A DNA stretch of 64,000 nt. Origin: JBAXQQ01 sp037131695 (GTDB taxonomy: Bacteria; Armatimonadota; Hebobacteria; CAIYQO01). This document shows, in pieces, positions 1 to 7,877 of the stretch. A model generated the notes under the pieces. The model worked only from the letters and a program-made list of their open reading frames with translations, was not told the DNA's origin and made no database searches. The position numbers and the translations under genes are program-made. Each line of letters starts with the position of its first letter. Positions within the stretch are counted from its first letter, which is position 1. The DNA lies in assembly GCA_964638715.1 (NCBI GenBank), contig CAZWZF010000017.1, positions 1-64,000 of the forward strand. The letters are read 5' to 3'.

Positions 1-30
1 GACAAGGAGGGGGTAGGGGGTGGTTGGGTT
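1..30. repeat. G-rich intergenic repeat fragment
   Basis: The window opens in a AAGGAGGGGGTAGGGGGTGG tract. The same AAGGAGGGG..GGGGGTGG wording recurs at 54055-54073 and, inverted, at 53938-53978, so this looks like the truncated right arm of that intergenic palindromic family. No gene is visible in bases 1-135. Confidence 0.5.
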
Positions 31-73
31 GATTATATATTTAGTATGGTTTTGCTTTGCAAAAACAAAATCC

Positions 74-109
74 TGTTAATCTTGTTAATCTTGTTAATCT
101 TGTTAATCC
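74..109. repeat. Four tandem 9-bp TGTTAATCT units
   Basis: Four consecutive 9-bp units (74-82, 83-91, 92-100, 101-109; the last ends in C) sit just upstream of the aldo/keto reductase. The flank GGTTTTGCTTTGCAA before the array and CTGTCTAAA after it recur around a shorter array at 1271-1324, so the array is part of a longer dispersed element. Confidence 0.85.
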
Positions 110-135
110 TGTCTAAATAAATAAAAGAGGTTTTT

Positions 136-1221
136 ATGAAGTATCGTCCTTTAGGGAAGACTGGTTTACAGGTGTCCGCGCTGGCTATGGGCTGTATGCG
201 GCTGCCGGAAAACAATCCTGAGTATGCCGCTCAGGTGGTTGACGCCGCCATTGCCGCAGGGGTCAATTATTTTGAAACTACCCGCTGGTATATTAATGGC
301 AAATGCCAGCATCTAACTGGGCCAGGCCTGAAAGGGCGCAGTCGCGGGATTATCGTATCCGGCAAGGCTGGCATCAGCGCGGAAACCACTGCCGACAGTT
401 ATCGGAAAGAAATTGACTTGCAGATGGAGATTCTGGGTGTCGATTATCTTGAATTTTTCCAGGTAGGCTGGTTCAGTCTTGACCGGCTTGATATGCTGAC
501 GCAGAAAGGTGGAGCGTTAGATGCGCTTAACCAGGCGCGCAGTGAAGGCATTATCGGTCATATCGGTTTCACCGGTCATGATAAACCGGAGAATTTTACC
601 AAATTAATAGAAACCGGCATCTTTGACAGTCTGACAATTCCGTACAATGTACTTAATCGCGCATACGCGCCAACCATTAAACGCGCAGGTGAATTGGGCG
701 TGGGTGTTATCGCCATGTGCCCGGTGGCAGGCGGCATGCTTTCCAGCCCGGCTCCGCAGTTGCAGCAGCTTATCCCTGGCGGGGCACAAACCACCGCCGG
801 TGCCGCTTTGCAGTTTGTAATGGCAAATCCTGATGTCAGTTGCGCCTGTTCAGGCATGAATACCCTGGAGATGCTGCAGGAAAATGTGGCAACTACAGAA
901 GCGTTTGAGGGTGCCAGCGCGGAAGACCATGCCCGCATGGACCGCATACTTGATGAGTTCAATTCAATTGGCGAAAAGTTCTGCACCAGTTGCGGCTATT
1001 GCATGGATTGCCCGGAAGGAGTAGATATCCCGAATAACTTCCGCATTTACAACATGGCGAAGGTATATGGCCTGAATGACTGGGCACGCGCAGAATACAC
1101 AAAAATGGAAGCCAGCAAACGCGCGTCCGCCTGTATCAGTTGCGGCACCTGCACCCCGAAATGCCCCAACAGCCTGCCAATTATCGAACAGCTTGCTGAG
1201 GTGAATAAAGTGTTGGGGTAA
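136..1221 (+). CDS. Aldo/keto reductase with C-terminal [4Fe-4S] ferredoxin domain
   Basis: A 361-residue cytoplasmic protein of the Fe-S aldo/keto reductase type. The N-terminal ~280 residues form the (beta/alpha)8 reductase: KYRPLGKTGLQVS opening, NYFETTRWY around the active site (Tyr52), Lys77 in VSGKAG, and a GFTGH His segment. The C-terminus carries two cysteine clusters, CTSCGYCMDCP and CISCGTCTPKCP, typical of a ferredoxin-like 4Fe-4S extension. The usual active-site Asp (FDTA in most members) is Glu47 here. Start ATG is preceded by AGAGG. Family knowledge suggests NAD(P)H- or Fe-S-linked reduction of a carbonyl; the substrate is unknown. The GH35 gene follows after 123 bases, separated by a repeat. 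Confidence 0.9.
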   Translation: MKYRPLGKTGLQVSALAMGCMRLPENNPEYAAQVVDAAIAAGVNYFETTRWYINGKCQHLTGPGLKGRSRGIIVSGKAGISAETTADSYRKEIDLQMEILGVDYLEFFQVGWFSLDRLDMLTQKGGALDALNQARSEGIIGHIGFTGHDKPENFTKLIETGIFDSLTIPYNVLNRAYAPTIKRAGELGVGVIAMCPVAGGMLSSPAPQLQQLIPGGAQTTAGAALQFVMANPDVSCACSGMNTLEMLQENVATTEAFEGASAEDHARMDRILDEFNSIGEKFCTSCGYCMDCPEGVDIPNNFRIYNMAKVYGLNDWARAEYTKMEASKRASACISCGTCTPKCPNSLPIIEQLAEVNKVLG

Positions 1222-1270
1222 TTATTAATTACGAATTTTATTCACATCGATGGACAGGATGGGTAGGATA

Positions 1271-1324
1271 TTGGTTTTGCTTTGCAAGACATAATCTTGT
1301 TAATCTTGTTAATCCTGTCTAAAA
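1271..1324. repeat. Second copy of the TTGTTAATC-containing element
   Basis: GGTTTTGCTTTGCAAGAC, then two TTGTTAATC units and CTGTCTAAAA, matching the flanks of the array at 48-118. It lies directly upstream of the GH35 gene, as the first copy lies upstream of the reductase. Confidence 0.75.
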
Positions 1325-1344
1325 AATAAAAATAAAGAGAAATT

Positions 1345-2910
1345 ATGACTAATACTATTCCGCATTTACAGAAAAAAGATGGCGTTACCCAATTGATTGT
1401 CGATGGAAAACCGATGATTTTGTTGGCGGGGGAGCTGCATAACTCCAGCGGGTCTAATGTCGCATATTTTGAAAATGCGCTTGAACGCGTTGTGGCTGCA
1501 AATTGTAATGCGGTAATAGCACCGGTATCATGGGAATTGCTGGAACCAGTTGAAGGCAGTTACGATTTTTTGCTGATTGACGGTATGCTGTCTGCTGCCC
1601 GCCGTCGTGGCTTGCGGCTGGTATTGATATGGTTCGGCACCTGGAAAAATGCGATGACTACGTATGCGCCAGCATGGGTGAAGAAAGATGTTGTGCGTTT
1701 CCCCCGTGCTGAAAATGTCCCGGGAAAGGCAAGCCATACGATATCGCCATTGGCGTATGAAGCATGCCGTTGCGATGCCCGCGCCTTTGCCGCGCTGATG
1801 CGGCACATTAAGTCTGTTGATGAGAATGAACGGACAGTGGTGATGATGCAGGTGGAGAATGAGGCTGGTTTTATGGGTTCTCCGCGTGATTATTCACCAT
1901 TGGCAGAGAAGGCATTTGCAACTCAGGTACCGGAATCATTGATGAATTATTTGCAGGATAATATTGCAGTGCTGATGCCGGAGTTGAAGGCAAATTGGGC
2001 AAAATCAGGAAATAGAATGTCAGGAACATGGCATGAAATATTCAGTGCTGACGCGCCGGAAGTTTTCATGGCATGGCATACAGCTCAATTCATTAATGAA
2101 ATAGCAAAGGCGGGAATTGCTGAATACCCGCTGCCGATGTTCGCGAATGCCTGGCTGGTACAGGATGCCGGTCAGCAGCCGGGATCTTATCCATGTGGCG
2201 GACCAGTGGCAAAGATGATGGATATCTGGCGCGCCGCCGCGCCGCAGATTGATGCGTTAGCCCCGGATATCTACCTGCCGGATTTTCAGGCAGTGTGCGC
2301 TGAATATTCGCAAAATGGTAACCCGCTCATCATCCCGGAAGCGCAGAAGCCTTGCGCTTATGCCAATGTATTTTCGGCAGTGGCGAATTATAATGCCATC
2401 TGTTTCGCGCCATTCGGCATAGACAGTATCGAGCACCCGGAAGTGTTGGCGGAGAGCTATTCGGCGTTAACCGATATGATGCCGCTGGTGGCGCAATACC
2501 AAGGAACTGGCCGCATGATAGGGTTTGTACAGGATAATGTTACACGGGTACAAAGTCCAAATGGCGCCTGGGTACAGGAAATTACCAAGCCGATTCAGGT
2601 TGAATGTGGCGGGTACCACGTAACGATAAATTTCCAATCCGGTCACTCCGGGTTGGATTCCATTGGCCGCGGCTTGATAATTGCAGTGTCTGATACTGAA
2701 TACTACGTCGCCGCCGCTGGATGCACCATATCATGGCATCCCAAAGCAGACGACCGCAGAACCGCGGAGTTTATCTCTGTAGATGAAGGATGTTTTGTAA
2801 ATGGTAAATGGCAGCATTACCGCCGTTTAAATGGCGACGAGGCATACGGAGAGTTCCAGCGTTTCGACAATAAATTATCCATGCGCAAGGTTGTGCTGCA
2901 TAGTTTTTGA
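1345..2910 (+). CDS. GH35-like beta-galactosidase (DUF5597-type)
   Basis: A 521-residue glycoside hydrolase without a signal peptide. The N-terminal TIM barrel resembles family GH35: LAGELHNSSGSN after the first strand, VSWELLEPVEGSYDF, and QVENEAG near residues 169-175 (Glu173 the likely acid/base, by analogy with QVENEYG of characterised enzymes). NPLIIPEAQ near residue 330 holds the probable nucleophile Glu. The C-terminal ~150 residues, with GRMIGFVQD, are of the beta-sandwich type seen in the DUF5597 branch. Expected reaction is hydrolysis of terminal beta-galactosides or related sugars; exact specificity cannot be read. RBS AGAGAAATT precedes the ATG. Confidence 0.87.
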   Translation: MTNTIPHLQKKDGVTQLIVDGKPMILLAGELHNSSGSNVAYFENALERVVAANCNAVIAPVSWELLEPVEGSYDFLLIDGMLSAARRRGLRLVLIWFGTWKNAMTTYAPAWVKKDVVRFPRAENVPGKASHTISPLAYEACRCDARAFAALMRHIKSVDENERTVVMMQVENEAGFMGSPRDYSPLAEKAFATQVPESLMNYLQDNIAVLMPELKANWAKSGNRMSGTWHEIFSADAPEVFMAWHTAQFINEIAKAGIAEYPLPMFANAWLVQDAGQQPGSYPCGGPVAKMMDIWRAAAPQIDALAPDIYLPDFQAVCAEYSQNGNPLIIPEAQKPCAYANVFSAVANYNAICFAPFGIDSIEHPEVLAESYSALTDMMPLVAQYQGTGRMIGFVQDNVTRVQSPNGAWVQEITKPIQVECGGYHVTINFQSGHSGLDSIGRGLIIAVSDTEYYVAAAGCTISWHPKADDRRTAEFISVDEGCFVNGKWQHYRRLNGDEAYGEFQRFDNKLSMRKVVLHSF

Positions 2911-2930
2911 TGAATAATTAATAATTCATG

Positions 2931-2960
2931 TCACCACAAAGAACACAAAGAGAACAAAAG
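2931..2960. repeat. ACCACAAAGAACACAAAG intergenic repeat
   Basis: TCACCACAAAGAACACAAAG and continuation. The same wording forms long inverted repeats at 25409-25472 and 48736-48816. Here only one arm is present. Confidence 0.7.
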
Positions 2961-2990
2961 AATTCATAAATAGAATATAAGGAAATATAC

Positions 2991-3995
2991 ATGTTTAAAA
3001 ATTATTTAATTGTTGAAGAATACAATTTGAAATCGATAGGTTGTATTGGTGAACAATATGATACTCTTGAGTTGAAAAACTCTGTTGGTATAGAAGTTGA
3101 TGAATTAGAGATAAAAGAAGCTCTTTTACGAATATCAGGAATTAATCGAATAAAAACTTTACATGTTTTATATAATTCAAAGGTTAAAAATCTGTTATTT
3201 GTTGAAGCATTACCTGAATTAGAAACTATTAATTTAAGTGGACGAAAGTTAATAACATTAGATGGTGTGGAATGGTTTAAAAAAGGTAAAAGTATTGTTA
3301 TTAATATTAATAACAATCGAAAACGAAGTATTGCAAAGATTGCTGATACAAAAATTAATCATCTTTACCTCCAATGGGTAAAGCCTGAAGATTTTGAAGT
3401 TATAAGTCGTTGTATTTATATTAATTCAATAACTCTAACAAAATGTCCAAGGATACCATTTAGTAATTGGCAAAATTTACCAATCAAAGATATGATGGTC
3501 GTGAGTAGTGCTATTGATGAAATTTCTGATATTGCAACTGTAGCTACTCTTAAAAATTTAACTTTAGCTTGTCGTAATCTAGTACGATTTACTGGTGACA
3601 ATGGAATGGTAACTTTGATGATTATAATGAATTGTCACAAGCTTGATTTTCGTACCATTAATACATTTAGCAACATGAAGCATCTCATAATACATGATGT
3701 AAAGAATGTGATTCATTTTTCGTCTTTTAAGGAATTACCTCAATTAAATAAATTGTCATTCGTTAACTGTAAAATAGATTTTGATTTAATGGATTTAAAA
3801 AGTACTGCACCAGATTTAGAAGAAATATGGATACAAGGTACTATAAATAAGGACGAAGCAAAAAAACTCAGTTTAATGAATCGCGATGTTGTAATTAGAA
3901 ATGGTGTATGGAAGTTTATGAATGGTGTATATAGCAAGGTAGCTGAGTCTGAATTGATGAAAGCTATTAAAGAAAAATTTCGTAAAGTAAAATAA
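2991..3995 (+). CDS. Leucine-rich-repeat-like orphan protein, AT-rich
   Basis: A 334-residue protein with no signal peptide or membrane segment. Irregular repeats of about 20-24 residues with L-x-x-L-x-L/I-x-x-C/N spacing (LPELETINLSG, LKNLTLACRNL, MKHLIIHDVKN, LPQLNKLSFVNC, LEEIWIQGT) suggest a solenoid of the leucine-rich type. The coding sequence is visibly more AT-rich than both neighbours and rich in Lys, Asn and Ile, which suggests acquisition from elsewhere. RBS AAGGAA precedes the ATG. A bidirectional terminator follows. Function is not recognised; single-copy LRR orphans can be interaction or immunity proteins, but nothing here proves that. Confidence 0.75.
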   Translation: MFKNYLIVEEYNLKSIGCIGEQYDTLELKNSVGIEVDELEIKEALLRISGINRIKTLHVLYNSKVKNLLFVEALPELETINLSGRKLITLDGVEWFKKGKSIVININNNRKRSIAKIADTKINHLYLQWVKPEDFEVISRCIYINSITLTKCPRIPFSNWQNLPIKDMMVVSSAIDEISDIATVATLKNLTLACRNLVRFTGDNGMVTLMIIMNCHKLDFRTINTFSNMKHLIIHDVKNVIHFSSFKELPQLNKLSFVNCKIDFDLMDLKSTAPDLEEIWIQGTINKDEAKKLSLMNRDVVIRNGVWKFMNGVYSKVAESELMKAIKEKFRKVK

Positions 3996-4025
3996 TTAAT
4001 TGAGTTCAATTTTATCTTAATATTA

Positions 4026-4058
4026 TTAAAAAAGACCCGCATTTATGCGGGTCTTTCT
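4026..4058. terminator. Bidirectional intrinsic terminator
   Basis: AAAGACCCGCA / TGCGGGTCTTT stem with a short loop, an A-run on the left and TTTC on the right. It lies between the convergent LRR-like gene (+) and ftsH (-) and can serve both. Confidence 0.88.
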
Positions 4059-4059
4059 G

Positions 4060-4095
4060 TAAACCAAAAAACTGAAAACTGAAAACTATAAACTA
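4060..4095. repeat. Low-complexity AAAACTGAAAACT repeat
   Basis: Reiterated AAACTGAAAACT units between the terminator and the end of ftsH. The same motif occurs at 9111-9140, 17050-17068 and 51640-51682, always intergenic. Confidence 0.7.
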
Positions 4096-5994
4096 AATAG
4101 TTGTTTCTTCAGTCGGTGCAACGTCTTCTATCTTTACTTCAACGGCATCAGATTCCAGTTCCGGCATTTCTCCGCGCATGATGGCGGTTACTTCGTCGCG
4201 GGACAGGCTTTCTTTTACCAGCAGCACCTTGACGATATTTGATGCTACTTCGGAATTTTCGCTCAGCAGTTCTTTCGCTTTATTGTAACTGGTTTCTATG
4301 ATGCGATGTACTTCGGCGTCGATTAATTCAGCGGTATTTTCTGAATAATCGCGGTCTTCCATAATATCGCGTCCCAGGAATACTTGCGACTGGCGTTTGC
4401 CCAATACACGAGGCCCAATGGCATCGCTCATACCGTATTGAGTAATCATGGCACGGGCGATTGCACTGGCGCGTTCCAGGTCGTTATGGGCACCGGTGGT
4501 GATTTCGCCAAAGTTCAATTCTTCTGAAGCGCGTCCACCTAATAGCACGGTGATATCTTCCAGCATTTCTGAACGTGATGTCAGATAACGGTCTTCTTCC
4601 GGCAGGTTAAGAGTATAGCCAAGTGCGCGTCCACGTGGAAGAATAGATACCTTATGCAGCGGATCCGCTTTGGGAAGCAGTTCTGCCAATAAAGCATGTC
4701 CAACTTCATGGAAAGCAATAATTTTCTTTTCAGTTTCGGATATGATGCGGCTTTTTCTTTCTGGCCCGGCAATTACGCGGTCAATCGCCGCTTCCATATC
4801 TTTCATTTCAATGCGGGTTTTATTTCCGCGAGCCGCCAGCAATGCTGCTTCATTCAGCAGGTTTGCCAGGTCAGCACCGCTGAATCCCGGGGTTCGGCGC
4901 GCCAGCACTTCAAGATTAACATCCTGGGCAGCCGGCTTGCCTTTGATATGAACTTCCAGAATTGCCTGACGTCCCTTGCAATCGGCAAGGTCAACCATAA
5001 TCTGGCGGTCAAAACGACCTGGACGCAATAACGCGGGGTCAAGCACATCAGGACGGTTGGTGGCAGCGATGAGGATGATACCGCTATTGGGGTCAAAACC
5101 ATCCATCTCTACCAATAATTGGTTAAGGGTTTGTTCGCGTTCGTCATGACCACCGCCGAAACCGGCGAAGCGCTGACGTCCAACTGCATCGATTTCGTCG
5201 ATGAATACGATACATGGCTTGTGAGCCTTCGCCTGTTCAAACAGGTCGCGAACGCGGGATGCGCCAACGCCAACGAACATTTCTACGAAGTCGGAACCGC
5301 TGATATGGAAGAACGGCACACCAGCCTCGCCGGCTACAGCGCGGGCAAGCAGGGTTTTACCGGAACCCGGAGGTCCCAGCAGCAAAACGCCTTTCGGTAT
5401 GCGAGCACCCAACGCGGAATATTTTTTAGGATTCTTCAGGAAGTCTACTATTTCTACCAGTTCCTGTTTGGCTTCTTCCACACCGGCAACATCGTCAAAC
5501 GTCACCCTTATGGACTGATCGGTCATACGCTTTGCCTTGCTGCGTCCAAACGACATCGCCTGGCTGCCGCCGCTTTGCGCCTGGCGCATTATGAACATCC
5601 AGAATCCAATAAACAGCGCAGCCATCAGAATCATGCTCAGCACATTCCAAATTACGCTGTCAGAAATTTTATTTTGCTTAACATTGAACTCGAAAATAGG
5701 CTTTCCATCGCCAGTGGCTAATGGAAATTTTTTCTTGGTTGCCATCAGTGTTGTAATTAAGGTGTTATGATCGTTAACCCAATAGGTTTCATAGCTATCC
5801 GGTTTCCCACCATTTAATTTCCCAGATAATTTTGTTCCTTCAATATCAACATTTCTAATTTGACCGGCATCTAATCTTGTCAGCCATTCTGATGTAGTTA
5901 GCTTTTCAACTGTTTTTGGTGCCTTGGCAAGATATGCACCCAGCAATACTATAATAAGGGCAAAAAACAGGATTGTCTTTAAATATTTAGGCAA
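4093..5994 (-). CDS. ftsH: ATP-dependent zinc metalloprotease FtsH
   Basis: A 633-residue inner-membrane AAA+ protease that extracts and degrades membrane and short-lived cytosolic proteins as a hexamer. Two transmembrane segments (about 6-24 and 117-136) bracket a periplasmic domain. Then come Walker A GPPGSGKT (207-214), Walker B CIVFIDEID (261-269), the second region of homology around ATNRPDVLDPALLRPGRFD, and the zinc site HEVGH (429-433), with the third ligand region in TGAHNDLERAS. The start read here is TTG at 5994, with a strong GGTGGAGG eight bases upstream. It is downstream of the two envelope genes at 6028-7634 (33-base gap), so probably co-transcribed. Length is normal for the family. 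Confidence 0.97.
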   Translation of the reverse strand: MPKYLKTILFFALIIVLLGAYLAKAPKTVEKLTTSEWLTRLDAGQIRNVDIEGTKLSGKLNGGKPDSYETYWVNDHNTLITTLMATKKKFPLATGDGKPIFEFNVKQNKISDSVIWNVLSMILMAALFIGFWMFIMRQAQSGGSQAMSFGRSKAKRMTDQSIRVTFDDVAGVEEAKQELVEIVDFLKNPKKYSALGARIPKGVLLLGPPGSGKTLLARAVAGEAGVPFFHISGSDFVEMFVGVGASRVRDLFEQAKAHKPCIVFIDEIDAVGRQRFAGFGGGHDEREQTLNQLLVEMDGFDPNSGIILIAATNRPDVLDPALLRPGRFDRQIMVDLADCKGRQAILEVHIKGKPAAQDVNLEVLARRTPGFSGADLANLLNEAALLAARGNKTRIEMKDMEAAIDRVIAGPERKSRIISETEKKIIAFHEVGHALLAELLPKADPLHKVSILPRGRALGYTLNLPEEDRYLTSRSEMLEDITVLLGGRASEELNFGEITTGAHNDLERASAIARAMITQYGMSDAIGPRVLGKRQSQVFLGRDIMEDRDYSENTAELIDAEVHRIIETSYNKAKELLSENSEVASNIVKVLLVKESLSRDEVTAIMRGEMPELESDAVEVKIEDVAPTEETTI

Positions 5995-6027
5995 TTAAAA
6001 CCTCCACCTAATATGCTATGCGAAAGA

Positions 6028-6468
6028 TTACTTGTCGCATAATGTAACAGCCTGAACTGGCAGTAAATCTCCTGACCAGGCTCTAAACTTATCATTCATT
6101 CCCAATGTAACTATCACTTTACCGGTATTTGTTCGGAATAGAGCGTAGTCCATACGCATATCACGGTTTTTATCACCTAATGTGCGTTTTACTCTGACTG
6201 CGGAACCATGGGAAATATTTTCATATATTTCACCCTGGTGAGATATACCGCCGGTTGGTGTTGTCATCAATTGCAGGCTGAATGGGAAAAGCATCATGAT
6301 ACCGTTGTCCTGCAACGTAGCGCCTAACCATATTTCTGCTCCGCTGACCATTCTTCCTTTTAATAAATCCAACCGAAAATCGGTTTCATGCAAGTTATGC
6401 ACTTCATCAATGCGTATTTTTTTGCCGGCTACATCATAAACTGACCCCGGCTGGCCTTCTAAAATCAT
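6028..6468 (-). CDS. Conserved small protein of unknown function upstream of ftsH
   Basis: A 146-residue soluble protein, not recognised. It begins MILEGQPGSVYDVAGKKIRI and appears mainly beta-stranded, with no signal peptide, membrane helix or cysteine pair suggestive of metal binding. Its ATG overlaps the TGA of the LolA-like gene by four bases (ATGA), so translation is coupled, and ftsH follows after 33 bases. The context implies a role tied to the preceding envelope protein or to membrane protein quality control; that is inference only. Confidence 0.75.
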   Translation of the reverse strand: MILEGQPGSVYDVAGKKIRIDEVHNLHETDFRLDLLKGRMVSGAEIWLGATLQDNGIMMLFPFSLQLMTTPTGGISHQGEIYENISHGSAVRVKRTLGDKNRDMRMDYALFRTNTGKVIVTLGMNDKFRAWSGDLLPVQAVTLCDK

Positions 6469-7634
6469 TTATTCTCCACTTTACTGATACTATTCTGGTT
6501 TACAGACGCGCTCAGCGGTGCTTCTGGTTCTGCGTCAATTACAATTCCTGCTCTTTTTGCATCAGGAGCGGGGATTGACTGCTCAATTTTATTGTAATTG
6601 TAAAATTGTTTGATTACTCCGTTATAATCGTCACCTTCATATTTAGTCATGGTGCTGTTAATGGTTTTATCAAGCTGGTTTATATAGACATGCATGGTAG
6701 CTTTGTCTTCCGGGAATGTCAGCACAACTTCGCTTTGCGGTCCTTTTTTAGTTTTAGGAGCGTCCTGAATCATTATATAGTCGGTTGAATTGTTAATAAC
6801 ATTTTCACCCAGCATCATACGAGCAACGGAATCTTCTTCCAATTCCGGCAAATCTTCGGTAGTTAGTGGACCGGTTATTGAACGCAATACATCTTTTGCG
6901 CCATCGCGCTGTATCAGCAATCCATTTGGCTTTGTCCATATTCTAACTTCCGGCTTACCGGCGCGGTCACCCTTGACGGTAATTTTGTCCGGCATAATAA
7001 AATCAATTTTCATTTGTAGTGGTGCAAGATTTTTTGCCACCCCGGATCCGCTGTCGATTCTGGTCATGTTGTATTGCAATCGGTGTGTCTGACGATATTT
7101 GGCTGCAACATCTTGAAGCAATGATAATATTTTCTGTTCACGGTCCGTGTATACCCGGGGAGCTACAGAATATTGGCGAACCCGCTCTAATTTAATGCGG
7201 CAATATTTATCCTTATCCATAATTGTAACCAATCGGAAATTGCCATCAACACCACTGCAAATTAAGGTTTCTTTTTTCGTGACATCTGTTGCTTCGCCAT
7301 AATTTTTCCCGAATACCTGTCGGTAGAAAGCAGCTATTTGTGCCGGGGTTTTTGTGGATGTTGTCATATAAACGCGAGAATAGCGTAATATGTCGCGCTG
7401 TTTGCGGTCGCGAACGCGGTATACAAATGAATTTATAGTTAACGCCTGATCTGGATTAGGCATTTCCATGTCGGTAACAGTTGCAGGTGATCGATACCAT
7501 AAAGCAAAAGTGCCTTGTGGTGTAGATATTGCATCTTTTAAAGCAGGTGCTTTTGTTGATGATATAGGTTTTGCCGCTAATACTGCCAGCAAACTGCCGA
7601 ATAACAGCATTAATAATATCGAATACTTAAGCAT
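6465..7634 (-). CDS. Secreted LolA-like outer-membrane lipoprotein-sorting family protein
   Basis: A 389-residue exported protein. Start chosen at the ATG at 7634 because AAGGGGA lies upstream and the residues that follow (MLKYSILLMLLFGSLLAVLAA) form a clean signal peptide; the longer frame to 7694 lacks these features. Residues ~25-140 form one unrecognised domain. The rest (ILSLLQDVAAKYRQTH onward, with MKIDFIMPDKITVKG and GLLIQRDG) has the layout of LolA/LppX-fold proteins, which carry or bind lipid-modified molecules in the periplasm. It is the first gene of a three-gene unit ending in ftsH. No lipobox Cys is seen. Confidence 0.72.
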   Translation of the reverse strand: MLKYSILLMLLFGSLLAVLAAKPISSTKAPALKDAISTPQGTFALWYRSPATVTDMEMPNPDQALTINSFVYRVRDRKQRDILRYSRVYMTTSTKTPAQIAAFYRQVFGKNYGEATDVTKKETLICSGVDGNFRLVTIMDKDKYCRIKLERVRQYSVAPRVYTDREQKILSLLQDVAAKYRQTHRLQYNMTRIDSGSGVAKNLAPLQMKIDFIMPDKITVKGDRAGKPEVRIWTKPNGLLIQRDGAKDVLRSITGPLTTEDLPELEEDSVARMMLGENVINNSTDYIMIQDAPKTKKGPQSEVVLTFPEDKATMHVYINQLDKTINSTMTKYEGDDYNGVIKQFYNYNKIEQSIPAPDAKRAGIVIDAEPEAPLSASVNQNSISKVENK

Positions 7635-7852
7635 AACATTCCCCTTTATGCATAGTTTACATTCGTAGTAAGTAAATTTTCTACGCATGTTCACCGCTTC
7701 CTTTTATTGATGCATTAAAAATAACAGATTTTAGCCAGAAAAGAAAGAGAATTTCGTGATATTATACATCTTTATTAGATTATATTATTAGAAAGAACTT
7801 ATTTCTCAATTATCTTGATATCGCATTCTTTCGTTTTACCCCTCATTTTTGC

Positions 7853-7858
7853 TATACT
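7853..7858 (+). promoter_or_regulatory. Probable -10 element of prfB
   Basis: TATACT about 20 bases before the prfB start, with the SD sequence GAAGGAAC between. No convincing -35 hexamer is seen 16-18 bases upstream. Confidence 0.35.
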
Positions 7859-7877
7859 ACGACGGCGAAGGAACTTT

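Noticed and set aside
74..109. Tandem repeats as a CRISPR array
   Set aside because: Units are 9 bp with no spacers and no cas genes nearby.
576..986. 136-codon minus-strand ORF
   Set aside because: Antisense to the aldo/keto reductase, whose motifs are intact; no independent signals.
5119..5721. 200-codon plus-strand ORF inside ftsH
   Set aside because: Lies wholly antisense to the AAA+ domain; no SD, no family features. A shadow of the real gene.
7815..7877. N-terminal extension of prfB to 7815
   Set aside because: Extra residues have no RF2 similarity, and a good SD sits just before ATG 7878.
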